Source: Vibrio sp. HI00D65 (GTDB taxonomy: Bacteria > Pseudomonadota > Gammaproteobacteria > Enterobacterales > Vibrionaceae). From it: DNA of 64,000 nucleotides. Shown piece by piece: positions 38,201-46,991 of the stretch. The number at the start of each line of letters is the position of its first letter. Within the stretch, counting starts at the first letter, position 1. The position numbers and the translations under genes are program-made. Location of the stretch: assembly GCF_001635455.1 (NCBI RefSeq), contig NZ_LWEH01000091.1, forward strand, positions 1 through 64,000, in the 5' to 3' direction. Below the pieces are notes generated by a model. The model saw only the letters and a list, made by a program, of their open reading frames with translations. It had not been told where the DNA came from and did no database searches.

Positions 38201-40092
38201 TGGCAGGTGACGTATTTGGTAATGGTATGCTGCTATCTAAGCACATCCGTCTACAAGCGGCATTTAACCACATGCACATCTTCATTGATCCGAATCCAGA
38301 TTCAGCATCAAGCTGGGTAGAGCGTGATCGTTTGTTCAATTTACCTCGTTCAAGCTGGGAAGATTACAACAAAGAACTGATTTCTCAGGGTGGCGGCATC
38401 TTCTCTCGTCGAGCGAAGTCTATCTCTCTAACGCCTGAAATTCAGAAAATGCTGGGTACCAAGAAAGCATCAATGGCGCCAAATGATTTGATCAAAGCGA
38501 TCTTATCTATGGAAGTCGATCTACTTTGGAATGGTGGTATTGGTACTTACGTTAAGTCTTCAAATGAAACTCACACTGATGTTGGCGACCGTGCTAACGA
38601 CGTGTTGCGTATCAATGGCGGCGATTTGAAAGCAAAAGTTGTGGGAGAAGGCGGTAACTTGGGTATGACTCAATTGGGTCGTATTGAATATGCGCTTACC
38701 GGCGGCCGAGTGAACACAGACTTTGTTGATAACGTGGGTGGTGTTGACTGTTCAGATAACGAAGTGAACATTAAGATCTTCTTGAATGGCTTGGTGTCTA
38801 ATGGTGATCTAACGGTTAAGCAACGTAACCAAGTTCTAGAATCTATGGAAGATGAAGTTGGTGAGATTGTACTTGATGACGCGTATTGCCAAGCTGAGTC
38901 TATCTCGGTGACTGAACATCAGGGTGTGAGTTTAGTTAAAGAACAAATCCGCTTCATTCATACAATGGAGAAAGCAGGGTATCTGGATCGTGGCCTAGAA
39001 TACATCCCAGATGACGAAACTCTGTTAGAGCGTGAGAAGCAAGGTCAAGGTCTGACACGACCAGAGCTATCTGTATTGATCGCTTACGGTAAGATGGTTC
39101 TGAAAGAAGATCTTGTGAGCGACGATATTGCGAATGATGAGTTCCATGCCCAACAATTGATGCAATATTTCCCAACTGAGTTACGCCGTAACTACTCTCA
39201 ACACATGGATAACCATCCACTGCGTGCAGAGATCATTGCTACTGCACTTGCTAACCAAATGGTTAACGAGATGGGTTGTAACTTCATCACTCGTCTGCAA
39301 GAAGAGACGGGCGCAAACATTGTCGATATTGCCAATGCTTACGCGGCATCACGTGAAATCTATGGTTTGGGTCAAGTGCTGAAGAGCATCCGTGAATTGG
39401 ATAATATCTCTAGCTCACAGGCTCAATATGAGTTGCTGTACCACGTACGTCGTACACTGCGCCGTTTGACTCGTTGGTTGCTAAGAAACCGTACTGGCAA
39501 GCAATCTGTGAAAGCACTAGTTGAACTTTACCAAGGCGATGTAGTAGCGATTACTGAGAAACTGGATGAAAATTTAGTTGCTGCAGAAGTAGAAGAGCAT
39601 CAAGCAATGGCTCAAGTATGGATTGAGCAAGGCGTAACCACTGAATTAGCGAATTCAGTTGCGCGTCTGTCTAGCTTGTACTCAGCACTGGATATATCCA
39701 CAGTAGCTCGTGAAACGGGTAAAACAGTGCAACAAGCGTCTAAACTTTACTTCAATCTGGGCGACCGTTTGTCTCTGCACTGGTTCTTGAAGCAAATCAA
39801 TGGTCAAGCAGTCGATAACAACTGGCAAGCATTGGCACGTGCTGCATTCAGAGAAGATCTGGATTGGCAACAACGCCAGCTAACGGGTCAGGTACTTAAC
39901 TGTGGTTGTGGCTCAGATCTTGATGTGATTAAAGCGCTCGATGAGTGGATGGAAAGTAACTCTGTTTCTCTACACCGCTGGGAAAGCATCCTGAACGAAT
40001 TCAAAGTGGGTTCTGTGCATGAGTTTGCTAAGTTCTCAGTTGCGTTACGTGAATTGATGCTACTGAATCTAAACTGCATGTCTAAAGACTAA
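35251..40092 (+). CDS. gdhB: NAD-specific glutamate dehydrogenase, large (180-kDa) type
   Basis: A 1613-residue enzyme of the L_180 glutamate dehydrogenase class, which deaminates glutamate to 2-oxoglutarate with NAD. Long N-terminal ACT-like regulatory regions (about residues 1-700) precede the catalytic core. The core has RGGKVARGGLRWSDRQEDFR, VKNTVIVPVGAKGGFVCKR (substrate lysine) and a VGEGGNLGMTQLGR dinucleotide-binding segment. A roughly 400-residue helical C-terminal part follows. The ATG at 35251 with GTGGAG before it gives MTARETVVPVL; the in-frame TTG at 35236 is less likely. Followed by a terminator. Confidence 0.94.
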   Translation: MTARETVVPVLLEKVYKLIQDKLDLAHRPLVTQLAQHLFSNVSHDDLTQRNESDLYGAVVSLWHHINEKKADEISVRVFNPTVSRQGWQSTHTIVEIVVPDSPFLVDSVKMALTRLDLSSHLMLHNPTQISRSDSGSVVGVSSGEGVFQSLFHIEVDRLSSKAEMTALKTELLDIFTDTSLVVNDWLTMVEKLKEVTDQVEQQKESIPVDGQRFDETLAFLRWLGEHNFTFMGYKEYDLVSVNGDTELQPTKEQGLGLFANSDRVRNVKLSEFSDSARLEAKKPYVLIVTKGNTASRIHRPAYNDYIGIKKFDKSGKVIGEHRFTGLYTSAVYNQAVETIPLVREKVERILDASGYREGSYSYKALHNILENYPRDELLQAREEELLEVGTGVVQMQDRDLLRLFVRKDPFGRFFSCMVYVTKDRYNTELRRQTQRILKQYFGCEEEVEFTTYFSESPLARTHYIVRVDNNNMDVDVKTIEQNLMEVSSTWDDRLSESIIANFGESKGLPLSKEYMRAFPRSYKEDMMPGSAVADIERLEALSEDNKLGMLFYRPQEEAADSKAVRLKLFYHSAEPIHLSDVMPMLENFGLRVIGESPYEVRKTNGTTYWILDFSMLHKSDQTIDLREARDLFQQAFAAIWAGELDSDGFNRLVLGAGLAGREISILRAYARYMRQVGFPFSQQYIEDTLSHYPDLAKGLVSLFGKRFDPKLRGSAKGQQDLIKKITEQLDHVESLDDDRIIRRYMEMITATLRTNYYQVDENKQAKPWLALKMRPSEIPDIPAPVPAFEIFVYAPDIEGVHLRGGKVARGGLRWSDRQEDFRTEILGLVKAQQVKNTVIVPVGAKGGFVCKRQHTMSGRDEIFAEGQRCYKRFIRALLDVSDNIIEGEVIPPKNVVRHDEDDPYLVVAADKGTATFSDLANSVSEEYNFWLGDAFASGGSNGYDHKAMGITAKGGWESVKRHFREMGINCQTTDFTAIGVGDMAGDVFGNGMLLSKHIRLQAAFNHMHIFIDPNPDSASSWVERDRLFNLPRSSWEDYNKELISQGGGIFSRRAKSISLTPEIQKMLGTKKASMAPNDLIKAILSMEVDLLWNGGIGTYVKSSNETHTDVGDRANDVLRINGGDLKAKVVGEGGNLGMTQLGRIEYALTGGRVNTDFVDNVGGVDCSDNEVNIKIFLNGLVSNGDLTVKQRNQVLESMEDEVGEIVLDDAYCQAESISVTEHQGVSLVKEQIRFIHTMEKAGYLDRGLEYIPDDETLLEREKQGQGLTRPELSVLIAYGKMVLKEDLVSDDIANDEFHAQQLMQYFPTELRRNYSQHMDNHPLRAEIIATALANQMVNEMGCNFITRLQEETGANIVDIANAYAASREIYGLGQVLKSIRELDNISSSQAQYELLYHVRRTLRRLTRWLLRNRTGKQSVKALVELYQGDVVAITEKLDENLVAAEVEEHQAMAQVWIEQGVTTELANSVARLSSLYSALDISTVARETGKTVQQASKLYFNLGDRLSLHWFLKQINGQAVDNNWQALARAAFREDLDWQQRQLTGQVLNCGCGSDLDVIKALDEWMESNSVSLHRWESILNEFKVGSVHEFAKFSVALRELMLLNLNCMSKD

Positions 40093-40111
40093 CGATTAGA
40101 TAGACAGTAAT

Positions 40112-40141
40112 AAAGGGCAGGCCATTTGGTCTGCCTTTTTT
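40112..40141 (+). terminator. Terminator of the glutamate dehydrogenase gene
   Basis: Stem GGCAGGCC / GGTCTGCC (one G-U pair), ATTT loop, T-tract TTTTTTG. Confidence 0.9.
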
Positions 40142-40246
40142 GTTTTGGGGGGCGATTTGTTTATGCTTTGAAAGTGTTGGTCAATTCACTGTGGAGTAAA
40201 GTGATTCGTTGGAAAGTGAAGTAGAGGTACTCGATATGCTCAATAT

Positions 40247-40262
40247 ACGATAACGTTTGCTT
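40247..40262 (+). promoter_or_regulatory. PurR-type operator upstream of pyrD
   Basis: ACGATAACGTTTGCTT matches the PurR palindrome ACGCAAACGTTTGCGT at 13 of 16 positions, including the central AACGTTTGC. It lies 130 bases before the pyrD start. In E. coli PurR represses pyrD, so a purine-responsive operator here is expected. Confidence 0.7.
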
Positions 40263-40353
40263 AATAAAGAAGCTCATTTGTTAGCAAACTCGATTATCTT
40301 TCCCTTACAGCCAGTAATAGATTGAATAGTTGGGGAAATAAGTAAATAATATC

Positions 40354-40377
40354 GCCCCGTTTACACGGGGCTTTTTT
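40354..40377 (+). terminator. Terminator-like hairpin in the pyrD leader (possible attenuator)
   Basis: Stem GCCCCGT (40354-40360), loop TTAC, stem ACGGGGC (40365-40371), then six T. It ends 14 bases before the pyrD ATG, leaving just the GGAGG ribosome site between. It lies after the PurR box, so pyrD transcription must read through it. Confidence 0.75.
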
Positions 40378-40391
40378 CTATCGGAGGCACA

Positions 40392-41402
40392 ATGCTTTAC
40401 CGTCTAGCCAGAACTGGCTTTTTCCAACTTGATGCCGAAAAGGCACATGATCTCGCAATTCAAAACTTCAAGCGCTTTACTGGCACACCTATTGATCTTT
40501 TGTATCGCCAACAATTACCTCACCGACCTGTAGAGTGCATGGGTCTCACTTTCAAAAACCCAGTTGGCCTAGCGGCTGGCCTAGATAAGAACGGCGAATG
40601 TATTGATGCATTTGGCGCAATGGGTTTTGGCTTTGTAGAAGTAGGAACTGTTACGCCACGCCCACAAGAAGGTAACGATAAACCTCGTTTATTCCGCCTT
40701 GTTGAAGCTGAAGGTATCATCAACCGAATGGGTTTCAATAACCTAGGTGTAGATAACCTGGTTGAGAATGTTAAGAAGTCAAACTACGACGGCATCTTAG
40801 GTATCAACATCGGTAAAAACAAGGACACGCCAATTGAAAAGGGTGCAGAAGACTACTTGATCTGTATGGAGAAGGTATATCAATACGCGGGTTACATTGC
40901 AGTAAATATCTCTTCACCAAACACACCAGGGCTACGTTCTCTACAATATGGTGAAGCACTCGATGATTTGCTGTCTGAACTTAAGGCAAAACAAGCAGAA
41001 CTAAAAGATAAGCATGGTAAGTATGTTCCGCTAGCTCTTAAGATTGCTCCGGATCTAAGTGATGATGAAATCAGCCAAATTTGCGAATCATTGATCAAAA
41101 ATAAGATCGATGGTGTGATCGCAACAAACACGACTTTGGATCGTTCAATTGTCGAAGGCATGAAACACTGCGACGAAGCGGGTGGCCTAAGTGGACGTCC
41201 AGTTCAATCTCGTAGCACTGAAGTAGTTCGTAAACTTCACCAAGAGCTAGGTGACCAACTGCCGATCATCGGGGTAGGTGGCGTTGACTCTTATGTTGCT
41301 GCAAAAGAGAAAATGATGGCAGGTGCTAAGCTTGTTCAAGTTTACTCTGGTTTTATCTACAAGGGGCCACGCCTTGTAGCTGACATTGTCAAAAACCTGT
41401 AG
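40392..41402 (+). CDS. pyrD: Dihydroorotate dehydrogenase (quinone), class 2
   Basis: A 336-residue membrane-associated FMN enzyme oxidising dihydroorotate to orotate in pyrimidine synthesis, with electrons passed to quinone. The N-terminal helix [19 protein letters not shown] is the class 2 quinone tunnel. [14 protein letters not shown] and [11 protein letters not shown] (catalytic serine) and IGVGGVDSY (FMN phosphate loop) are all present. Length equals E. coli PyrD. GGAGG precedes the ATG. The leader holds a PurR-like box and a terminator-like hairpin. zapC follows as in E. coli. Confidence 0.96.
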   Translation: MLYRLARTGFFQLDAEKAHDLAIQNFKRFTGTPIDLLYRQQLPHRPVECMGLTFKNPVGLAAGLDKNGECIDAFGAMGFGFVEVGTVTPRPQEGNDKPRLFRLVEAEGIINRMGFNNLGVDNLVENVKKSNYDGILGINIGKNKDTPIEKGAEDYLICMEKVYQYAGYIAVNISSPNTPGLRSLQYGEALDDLLSELKAKQAELKDKHGKYVPLALKIAPDLSDDEISQICESLIKNKIDGVIATNTTLDRSIVEGMKHCDEAGGLSGRPVQSRSTEVVRKLHQELGDQLPIIGVGGVDSYVAAKEKMMAGAKLVQVYSGFIYKGPRLVADIVKNL

Positions 41403-41513
41403 TTTACAAACTATGGTCGTTATAGAACATCAATCTCAGAAGTATCTATAAACTGACATCGTCTTACTAAAAGAGACACTGTAACTCCCTGAGTTGTAGA
41501 GAAAAGCGTTAAG

Positions 41514-41542
41514 AAAGAGGAATTCATTTCCTCTTTTTTTTT
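41514..41542 (+). terminator. Terminator of pyrD
   Basis: Stem AAAGAGGAA / TTCCTCTTT, TTCAT loop, nine-T tract. Confidence 0.92.
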
Positions 41543-41622
41543 GCCTATTGCTCAGTAAAATTAGTGCAATTGAAGGTAATTTGCGTTTTACCTAATGGAA
41601 TGGTTCAACAGTGTGAGACGAA

Positions 41623-42174
41623 ATGATGCTTAAACCTAGCGATACATGGAGTTGGTATTACGATGAGCAGCAATGTTCATTAATGCTAAACCTCGGAGAG
41701 GATATGATTTTCAAAACGAATCTGGTCCGCAATAAGCTGGTGGACTGCGCGTTTCGAGATAATGAATTCACCGTTGATGACGCATCCTCATACCAAACCT
41801 TCAAAGAACAAATTTCTGGCTTAGAGCTATCTGAGCCTCGCCAAGCAGAACTTGCGCTTTACTGCGTGGCTGCGAAGCGTTTCCACAAGCCTGTACAACC
41901 AAAGAGTTGGTTCTTCGCACCTCAAGGTGCAGGACATGAGTATCCTCAGGAAGGGGATATTGTACAAATGAATAACGAGCATAGCCTTGGTTACTTCATC
42001 GTGTTAGAAGTGGGCGAGTGTGCGAGCTTATGTGCATTTGTAGACCTAGAAGAGTTCCTACTGACTCCTTCAAAGGGATTACGCTTTGGTGACTCGATCA
42101 AGGTGATGCACGATAGAATGCTTGATGCTAACGCGATTCTGCATCAATCTCACCATATTGCGATGGTTGGCTAA
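41623..42174 (+). CDS. zapC: Cell division protein ZapC
   Basis: A 183-residue cytoplasmic protein of the ZapC (YcbW) family, which promotes bundling of FtsZ protofilaments at the division ring. DTWSWYYDEQQCSLMLNL near the N-terminus and FGDSIKVMHDRM near the C-terminus match the E. coli protein. It follows pyrD as in E. coli. A second ATG directly follows the first (41626), so the exact start may be one codon later. Own terminator. Confidence 0.9.
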   Translation: MMLKPSDTWSWYYDEQQCSLMLNLGEDMIFKTNLVRNKLVDCAFRDNEFTVDDASSYQTFKEQISGLELSEPRQAELALYCVAAKRFHKPVQPKSWFFAPQGAGHEYPQEGDIVQMNNEHSLGYFIVLEVGECASLCAFVDLEEFLLTPSKGLRFGDSIKVMHDRMLDANAILHQSHHIAMVG

Positions 42175-42238
42175 CTCAAATTTAATACATCATTTCGGCC
42201 ATACGTAGCAGCGAAAATCCTTATCAAACCTTCCAAAT

Positions 42239-42263
42239 AATCGGCTTAATAGCCGATTTTTTT
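42239..42263 (+). terminator. Terminator of zapC
   Basis: Stem AATCGGCT / AGCCGATT with a TAAT loop and a seven-T tract. Confidence 0.92.
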
Positions 42264-42681
42264 GTGCCTAAAAAACCTCATCCTGATAAATGCATCACTC
42301 ATTAACCACCAAAATAGTGAAGTTAAGACGATTTTTTTATCTTAATTCCACCTTGTTTACTTCCCCAAAAGTGTAGTTTACCCATATTTATTCCCTGTTT
42401 TTGTCCTTTTGTAGCTAAATTCCACTCTTATTTTTATCTTGGTATATACCAGATTTGGTGTGAATATAAATTCACAAAGGCGAATTACTCGGAAGTTGGA
42501 TGTTGAACGAGTGAGTTCGTTAGGTCTTATGTTTTAAGGGGATGTGGGTAAGCGATCGCTTCAGTGCTGAGTGTTTGCTGGCCAGTTAGTAGAAAGATTC
42601 AATGAAAAGACGAGTTTAGAGTGATGCTCTGGTAACAAAATCAGGTATAATCGAGCTCATTTTTATCAATAAAAGAACACT
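42264..42681. other. About 420-bp gene-free leader region before rlmKL
   Basis: Contains two adjacent palindromes, GGTATATACC (42441-42450) and TGTGAAT-ATAA-ATTCACA (42459-42476), and a promoter-like -10 close to rlmKL. No ORF or known RNA recognised. E. coli has ycbX at this position; it is absent here. Confidence 0.5.
42646..42651 (+). promoter_or_regulatory. Candidate -10 element of rlmKL
   Basis: Perfect TATAAT about 30 bases before the rlmKL ATG. The -35 region is weak. Confidence 0.45.
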
Positions 42682-44802
42682 ATGAATCAATATCTAGCGG
42701 TTACCTCAAACGGCCTTGAGAATTTATTAGTTGAAGAACTAACCCAACTAGGGATTACAAACGCAAAACCTGTTCAGGCAGGTGTTAAATTCAAAGCGAC
42801 CAATGAGCAAATCTATCGTTGTTGTTTGTGGAGTCGTTTGGCTTCTCGATTTGTACGTGTCCTTTCTGAATTCACTTGTCAGGACGACATGGATTTGTAT
42901 CTATCGACCACTGCGGTTAACTGGGTTAATCAATTCCATAGCTCTAAGCGTTTTGTGGTTGATTTTAATGGTACTAACCGCGAAATCCGCAACAGCCAAT
43001 ATGGCGCGATGAAAGTGAAAGACGCTATCGTTGATTGCTTCGAGAAGAAGTCATTACCTCGTCCTTCTATTAGCAAAGAAAACCCAGATGTTCGCATTCA
43101 CGTTCGTTTACACCGTGACAAAGCGATTCTTGGCCTTGATATGGTCGGCAGCGGTCTTCACCAGCGTGGTTACCGTCCTGAATCAGGTCGCGCACCATTG
43201 CGCGAAACTCTTGCTGCAGCGATTCTTCTTCGTAGTGGCTGGGACGCAACAAAACCTTTTTTAGACCCGATGTGTGGTTCAGGTACGCTTGTGATTGAAG
43301 CGGCAATGATGGCTGCGAATATGGCTCCAGGTGTTAAGCGTCAGAAATGGTGTTTCGAATCTTTAGAAGATTTTCAACCAGAGCTATGGGCTGAAGTTAA
43401 GTCAGAAGCGAATGTTCAAGGTCGCCGTGGTGTTAAGAAAGTAGAGTGCAAGTTCTACGGTTATGATAACGACGAGCGAATGATCAAGACTGCACGTGAC
43501 AATGCGCGTCGTGCTGGTGTTGAAGACTTAATTCAATTTGAAGTAGGTGATGCTGCACTTGTTAAGCGTCCTGCTGAATTCGACAATGGCGTGGTTGTAT
43601 CAAACCCACCTTATGGTGAGCGTCTAGGTACAGAGCCTGGCTTGATTGCACTTTACACCGCATTTGGTGCACAGCTAAAAGCTGAGTTTGGTGGTTGCAA
43701 CGCATCTATCTTCTCTAGCTCAGACGAGCTTCTAAGCTGTTTGCGTATGCGTGCAGACAAACAGTTCAAATTGAATAACGGTGCGTTACCTTGTCACCAA
43801 AAGAACTACTCAATTTCTGATCGTCCGATGTCAGAGCGCCAAATAGATCAGCAAGAGCAGCAGATTGCACCTGATTTCGCGAACCGTCTTAATAAGAACA
43901 TCGGCAAAATTGGCAAGTGGGCTAAGAAAGAGCAATTAGATTGTTACCGTATCTATGATGCAGACTTACCAGAATACAATGTAGCGATTGACGTATACCC
44001 AGGTCACCTTGTGATTCAAGAATACGCTGCACCTAAAGATGTACCGGAAGAGAAAGCAAAACGTCGTCTAACTGATATCATCCGTGCTTCTATTCAAGTG
44101 ACCGGCGTTGAAGCCAATAACGTTGTGCTGAAAGTTCGTCAGAAGCAAAAAGGCCGCTCTCAATACCAGAAGCTTTCTCAAGATTCATCGAACCTAGAAG
44201 TAAACGAGTACGGAGTTAAGCTGATTGTTAACCTTCACGACTACCTAGATACAGGTTTATTCCTTGATCATAAGATTACTCGTCGTCGTATCGGTGAAAT
44301 GGCGGCAGGTAAGGATTTCCTAAACCTGTTTGCTTATACAGGTAGTGCATCTGTACACGCTGCTGTGGGTGGCGCACGCTCTACGACTACTGTCGATATG
44401 TCTAATACCTACTTAGAGTGGGCGAAAGAGAACATGGAGCTTAACGGCCGTGTCGGTCGTCAACATCAATTTGTTCAAGCTGACTGCTTACAATGGTTAG
44501 CTAAAGAGAAAGGCTCGTACGACCTGATCTTCATTGATCCACCAACGTTTTCAAACTCGAAGCGTATGGATCAATCTTTCGATGTTCAACGCGATCATAT
44601 CCAGCTAATGGAGAACCTAAAGCGTCTGCTTCGTGAAGAAGGTACGATTGTTTTCTCTAACAATAAACGTCACTTCAAAATGGATTTAGAAGCATTAGAA
44701 GAACTGGACCTTAAAGCTCAGAATATCTCTTCTAAAACACTGCCTCTAGACTTCTCTCGTAATAAGCATATTCATAACTGCTGGTTGATTACACACAAGT
44801 AA
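42682..44802 (+). CDS. rlmL: Bifunctional 23S rRNA methyltransferase RlmKL
   Basis: A 706-residue fusion of two methyltransferases: the N-terminal RlmL half makes m2G2445 and the C-terminal RlmK half makes m7G2069 in 23S rRNA. A THUMP domain (about residues 45-155) is followed by [17 protein letters not shown] and [10 protein letters not shown] in the first catalytic domain. The second has [15 protein letters not shown] and [13 protein letters not shown]. Length matches E. coli RlmKL (702). The glutaredoxin-like gene and uup follow closely, so an operon is likely. Confidence 0.95.
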   Translation: MNQYLAVTSNGLENLLVEELTQLGITNAKPVQAGVKFKATNEQIYRCCLWSRLASRFVRVLSEFTCQDDMDLYLSTTAVNWVNQFHSSKRFVVDFNGTNREIRNSQYGAMKVKDAIVDCFEKKSLPRPSISKENPDVRIHVRLHRDKAILGLDMVGSGLHQRGYRPESGRAPLRETLAAAILLRSGWDATKPFLDPMCGSGTLVIEAAMMAANMAPGVKRQKWCFESLEDFQPELWAEVKSEANVQGRRGVKKVECKFYGYDNDERMIKTARDNARRAGVEDLIQFEVGDAALVKRPAEFDNGVVVSNPPYGERLGTEPGLIALYTAFGAQLKAEFGGCNASIFSSSDELLSCLRMRADKQFKLNNGALPCHQKNYSISDRPMSERQIDQQEQQIAPDFANRLNKNIGKIGKWAKKEQLDCYRIYDADLPEYNVAIDVYPGHLVIQEYAAPKDVPEEKAKRRLTDIIRASIQVTGVEANNVVLKVRQKQKGRSQYQKLSQDSSNLEVNEYGVKLIVNLHDYLDTGLFLDHKITRRRIGEMAAGKDFLNLFAYTGSASVHAAVGGARSTTTVDMSNTYLEWAKENMELNGRVGRQHQFVQADCLQWLAKEKGSYDLIFIDPPTFSNSKRMDQSFDVQRDHIQLMENLKRLLREEGTIVFSNNKRHFKMDLEALEELDLKAQNISSKTLPLDFSRNKHIHNCWLITHK

Positions 44803-44827
44803 TCAAGAGATCGTATAAGGATATATA

Positions 44828-45088
44828 GTGCTGACTCTATACAGTACAGAAGGGTGCCATCTATGTGAGATGGCATTCCAACTCACGGAACAGTTGAACA
44901 TTAGCCGTCATGTCAATATTGTTGATATTGCATTCGATGATGAGCTCTTTCCCCGTTACGGGGTCACTATTCCGGTGCTCAAATTTGAAAGCTCTGACGG
45001 TTCTCAACACTCAGAGCTCAACTGGCCATTTGGCTTGTTAGAACTTAATGATTGGTTAAAGAAGAATGGCATTACTTACAATTCATAA
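44828..45088 (+). CDS. Glutaredoxin-like protein (DUF836 family)
   Basis: An 86-residue thioredoxin-fold protein with an N-terminal CxxC motif in STEGCHLCEMA. The cis-proline segment is GVTIPVLKF. It starts with GTG, preceded by AAGGA. Family members are thiol-disulfide oxidoreductases of unknown partner. It overlaps the uup start by 23 bases, so translation is probably coupled, and follows rlmKL by 25 bases. Confidence 0.82.
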   Translation: MLTLYSTEGCHLCEMAFQLTEQLNISRHVNIVDIAFDDELFPRYGVTIPVLKFESSDGSQHSELNWPFGLLELNDWLKKNGITYNS

Positions 45089-46982
45089 TGGGCAGCTAGC
45101 ATTTGGCGACCACCCATTATTAGACCGTGCAGACTTCGCTCTGCAAGAAAATGAGCGTGTTTGTTTAGTAGGGCGCAATGGTGCCGGTAAGTCTACGTTG
45201 ATGAAAGTGCTTTCTGGCAGCATCATCATGGACGACGGCAAGATGCAAATCACGCAAGATGTAGTTGTGTCTCGCTTGGAACAAGATCCGCCGCGTAACG
45301 AAGAAGGCACAGTTTATGATTATGTGGCTGGTGGCCTTGCTGAGATTGGTGAGCAGCTAAAGATCTATCATGATCTTCTTGATCTGATCGCAACCGACCC
45401 TAGTGAAAAGAATCTAAATCGCCTTACTCGTGTACAAGAACAGTTGGATCACGCTAATGCATGGCGTTTTGAAGACCGTGTAACCAATGTTTTAGGTGTT
45501 TTAAAGCTGACAGCTGAAACTAAGCTGACAGATTTATCTGGTGGTTGGCAACGTAAAGCAGCCCTTGCTCGAGCGCTTGTGTGCGACCCTGACGTGCTTT
45601 TACTCGACGAACCTACTAACCACCTGGATGTTGCTACTATCGAATGGTTAGAAGGCTTCCTGAAAGATTTTCGTGGCTCAATCATCTTTATTTCGCACGA
45701 CCGTGCATTCATTAAATCGATGGCAACACGTATCGTAGATCTTGATCGCGGTAAGCTGAGTTCTTTCCCTGGTGACTACGAAAATTATCTAGTTGAGAAA
45801 GAAGAAGCGCTTCGTGTTGAAGAGATGCAGAACGCTGAATTCGATAAAAAGCTCGCTCAGGAAGAAGTATGGATTCGTCAGGGCATCAAAGCTCGTCGTA
45901 CTCGTAACGAAGGTCGCGTTCGTGCGCTTAAGAAGCTACGTGAAGAGCGTTTGAATCGTCGTGAAGTGCAGGGCAAAGCGGTTATTCAAATCGATGACGC
46001 ACAGCGCTCAGGTAAGATTGTATTTGAAGCTGAGAACATTAACTTTGGCTTCGAAGGCAAACAGATCGTTAAAGACTTCAGCTTCAACATCATGCGTGGC
46101 GATCGTATTGCACTGATTGGTCCGAATGGTTGTGGTAAGAGTACGGTTCTTAAGTTGCTTCTTGATCAACTAAAACCTGATTCAGGTCGTCTGCATTGCG
46201 GTACGAAACTTGAAGTGGCTTACTTTGACCAATACCGTGAAATCCTTGACCCAGAGAAATCGGTTATCGATAACCTAGCGGATGGTAAGCAAGAAGTAAC
46301 AGTAGGTGGCCGTGAGCGTCATGCGCTTAGCTACTTACAAGATTTCTTATTCTCGCCTAAACGTGCTCGTACGCCTGTTAAAGCGTTGTCCGGTGGTGAG
46401 AAAAACCGCCTGTTATTAGCTCGTATTTTCCTTAAATCGAACAATTTGCTGATTCTCGATGAGCCAACCAACGATCTAGATATCGAAACTTTGGAACTTT
46501 TAGAAGATTTGCTTGCCAACTATCAGGGTACGCTTCTTTTAGTAAGCCACGATCGTCAGTTTGTTGATAATACAGTGATGACAAGTTGGATCTTCGAAGG
46601 CAACGGCGTGATTGAAGAATTTGTTGGTGGCTACCACGATGCTCAACAACAAAGAAAGCAGGCACTTGAATACCGACAGGTTGAAAAGCCATCAAAGCCA
46701 GCGAAAGTAGTTGAGGAAACTCCCAAAACTGCACCAGTTAAAGCTAAACCTAAGAAGTTATCGTATAAGCTACAGCGAGAACTAGAAGCGTTACCACAAC
46801 GTTTAGAAGAATTGGAAACACAAATTGAAGCTCTTCAGGAAGAAGTTAACGATCCAAACTTCTTTTCGAAATCTGTAGAGCAGACACAGCCAGTTTTAGA
46901 TAAGCTAACTGCTACAGAGCAGGAGCTTGAAGTTGCATTTGAGCGCTGGGAAGAGCTCGAGGCACTACAACAGGAAAGTTAA
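45066..46982 (+). CDS. uup: ABC-F ATPase Uup
   Basis: A 638-residue soluble ABC-F protein with two nucleotide-binding domains and no membrane segments. Walker A motifs are GRNGAGKST and GPNGCGKST; signatures are LSGGWQRK and LSGGEKNR; both have LLDEPTNHLD-type Walker B sites (the second LDEPTNDLD). The linker between them is highly charged. A C-terminal coiled coil at about residues 560-638 is the DNA-binding region characteristic of Uup. Uup affects transposon excision and ribosome function in E. coli. Confidence 0.93.
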   Translation: MALLTIHNGQLAFGDHPLLDRADFALQENERVCLVGRNGAGKSTLMKVLSGSIIMDDGKMQITQDVVVSRLEQDPPRNEEGTVYDYVAGGLAEIGEQLKIYHDLLDLIATDPSEKNLNRLTRVQEQLDHANAWRFEDRVTNVLGVLKLTAETKLTDLSGGWQRKAALARALVCDPDVLLLDEPTNHLDVATIEWLEGFLKDFRGSIIFISHDRAFIKSMATRIVDLDRGKLSSFPGDYENYLVEKEEALRVEEMQNAEFDKKLAQEEVWIRQGIKARRTRNEGRVRALKKLREERLNRREVQGKAVIQIDDAQRSGKIVFEAENINFGFEGKQIVKDFSFNIMRGDRIALIGPNGCGKSTVLKLLLDQLKPDSGRLHCGTKLEVAYFDQYREILDPEKSVIDNLADGKQEVTVGGRERHALSYLQDFLFSPKRARTPVKALSGGEKNRLLLARIFLKSNNLLILDEPTNDLDIETLELLEDLLANYQGTLLLVSHDRQFVDNTVMTSWIFEGNGVIEEFVGGYHDAQQQRKQALEYRQVEKPSKPAKVVEETPKTAPVKAKPKKLSYKLQRELEALPQRLEELETQIEALQEEVNDPNFFSKSVEQTQPVLDKLTATEQELEVAFERWEELEALQQES

Positions 46983-46991
46983 GAAGTAATA

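Noticed and set aside
40234..40251. Leader peptide upstream of pyrD (ATG CTC AAT ATA CGA TAA)
   Set aside because: Only five codons, no ribosome site, and it overlaps the PurR-like box far from the hairpin.
42459..42476. CRP site in the rlmKL leader
   Set aside because: TGTGA and TCACA are separated by 8 bases rather than 6.
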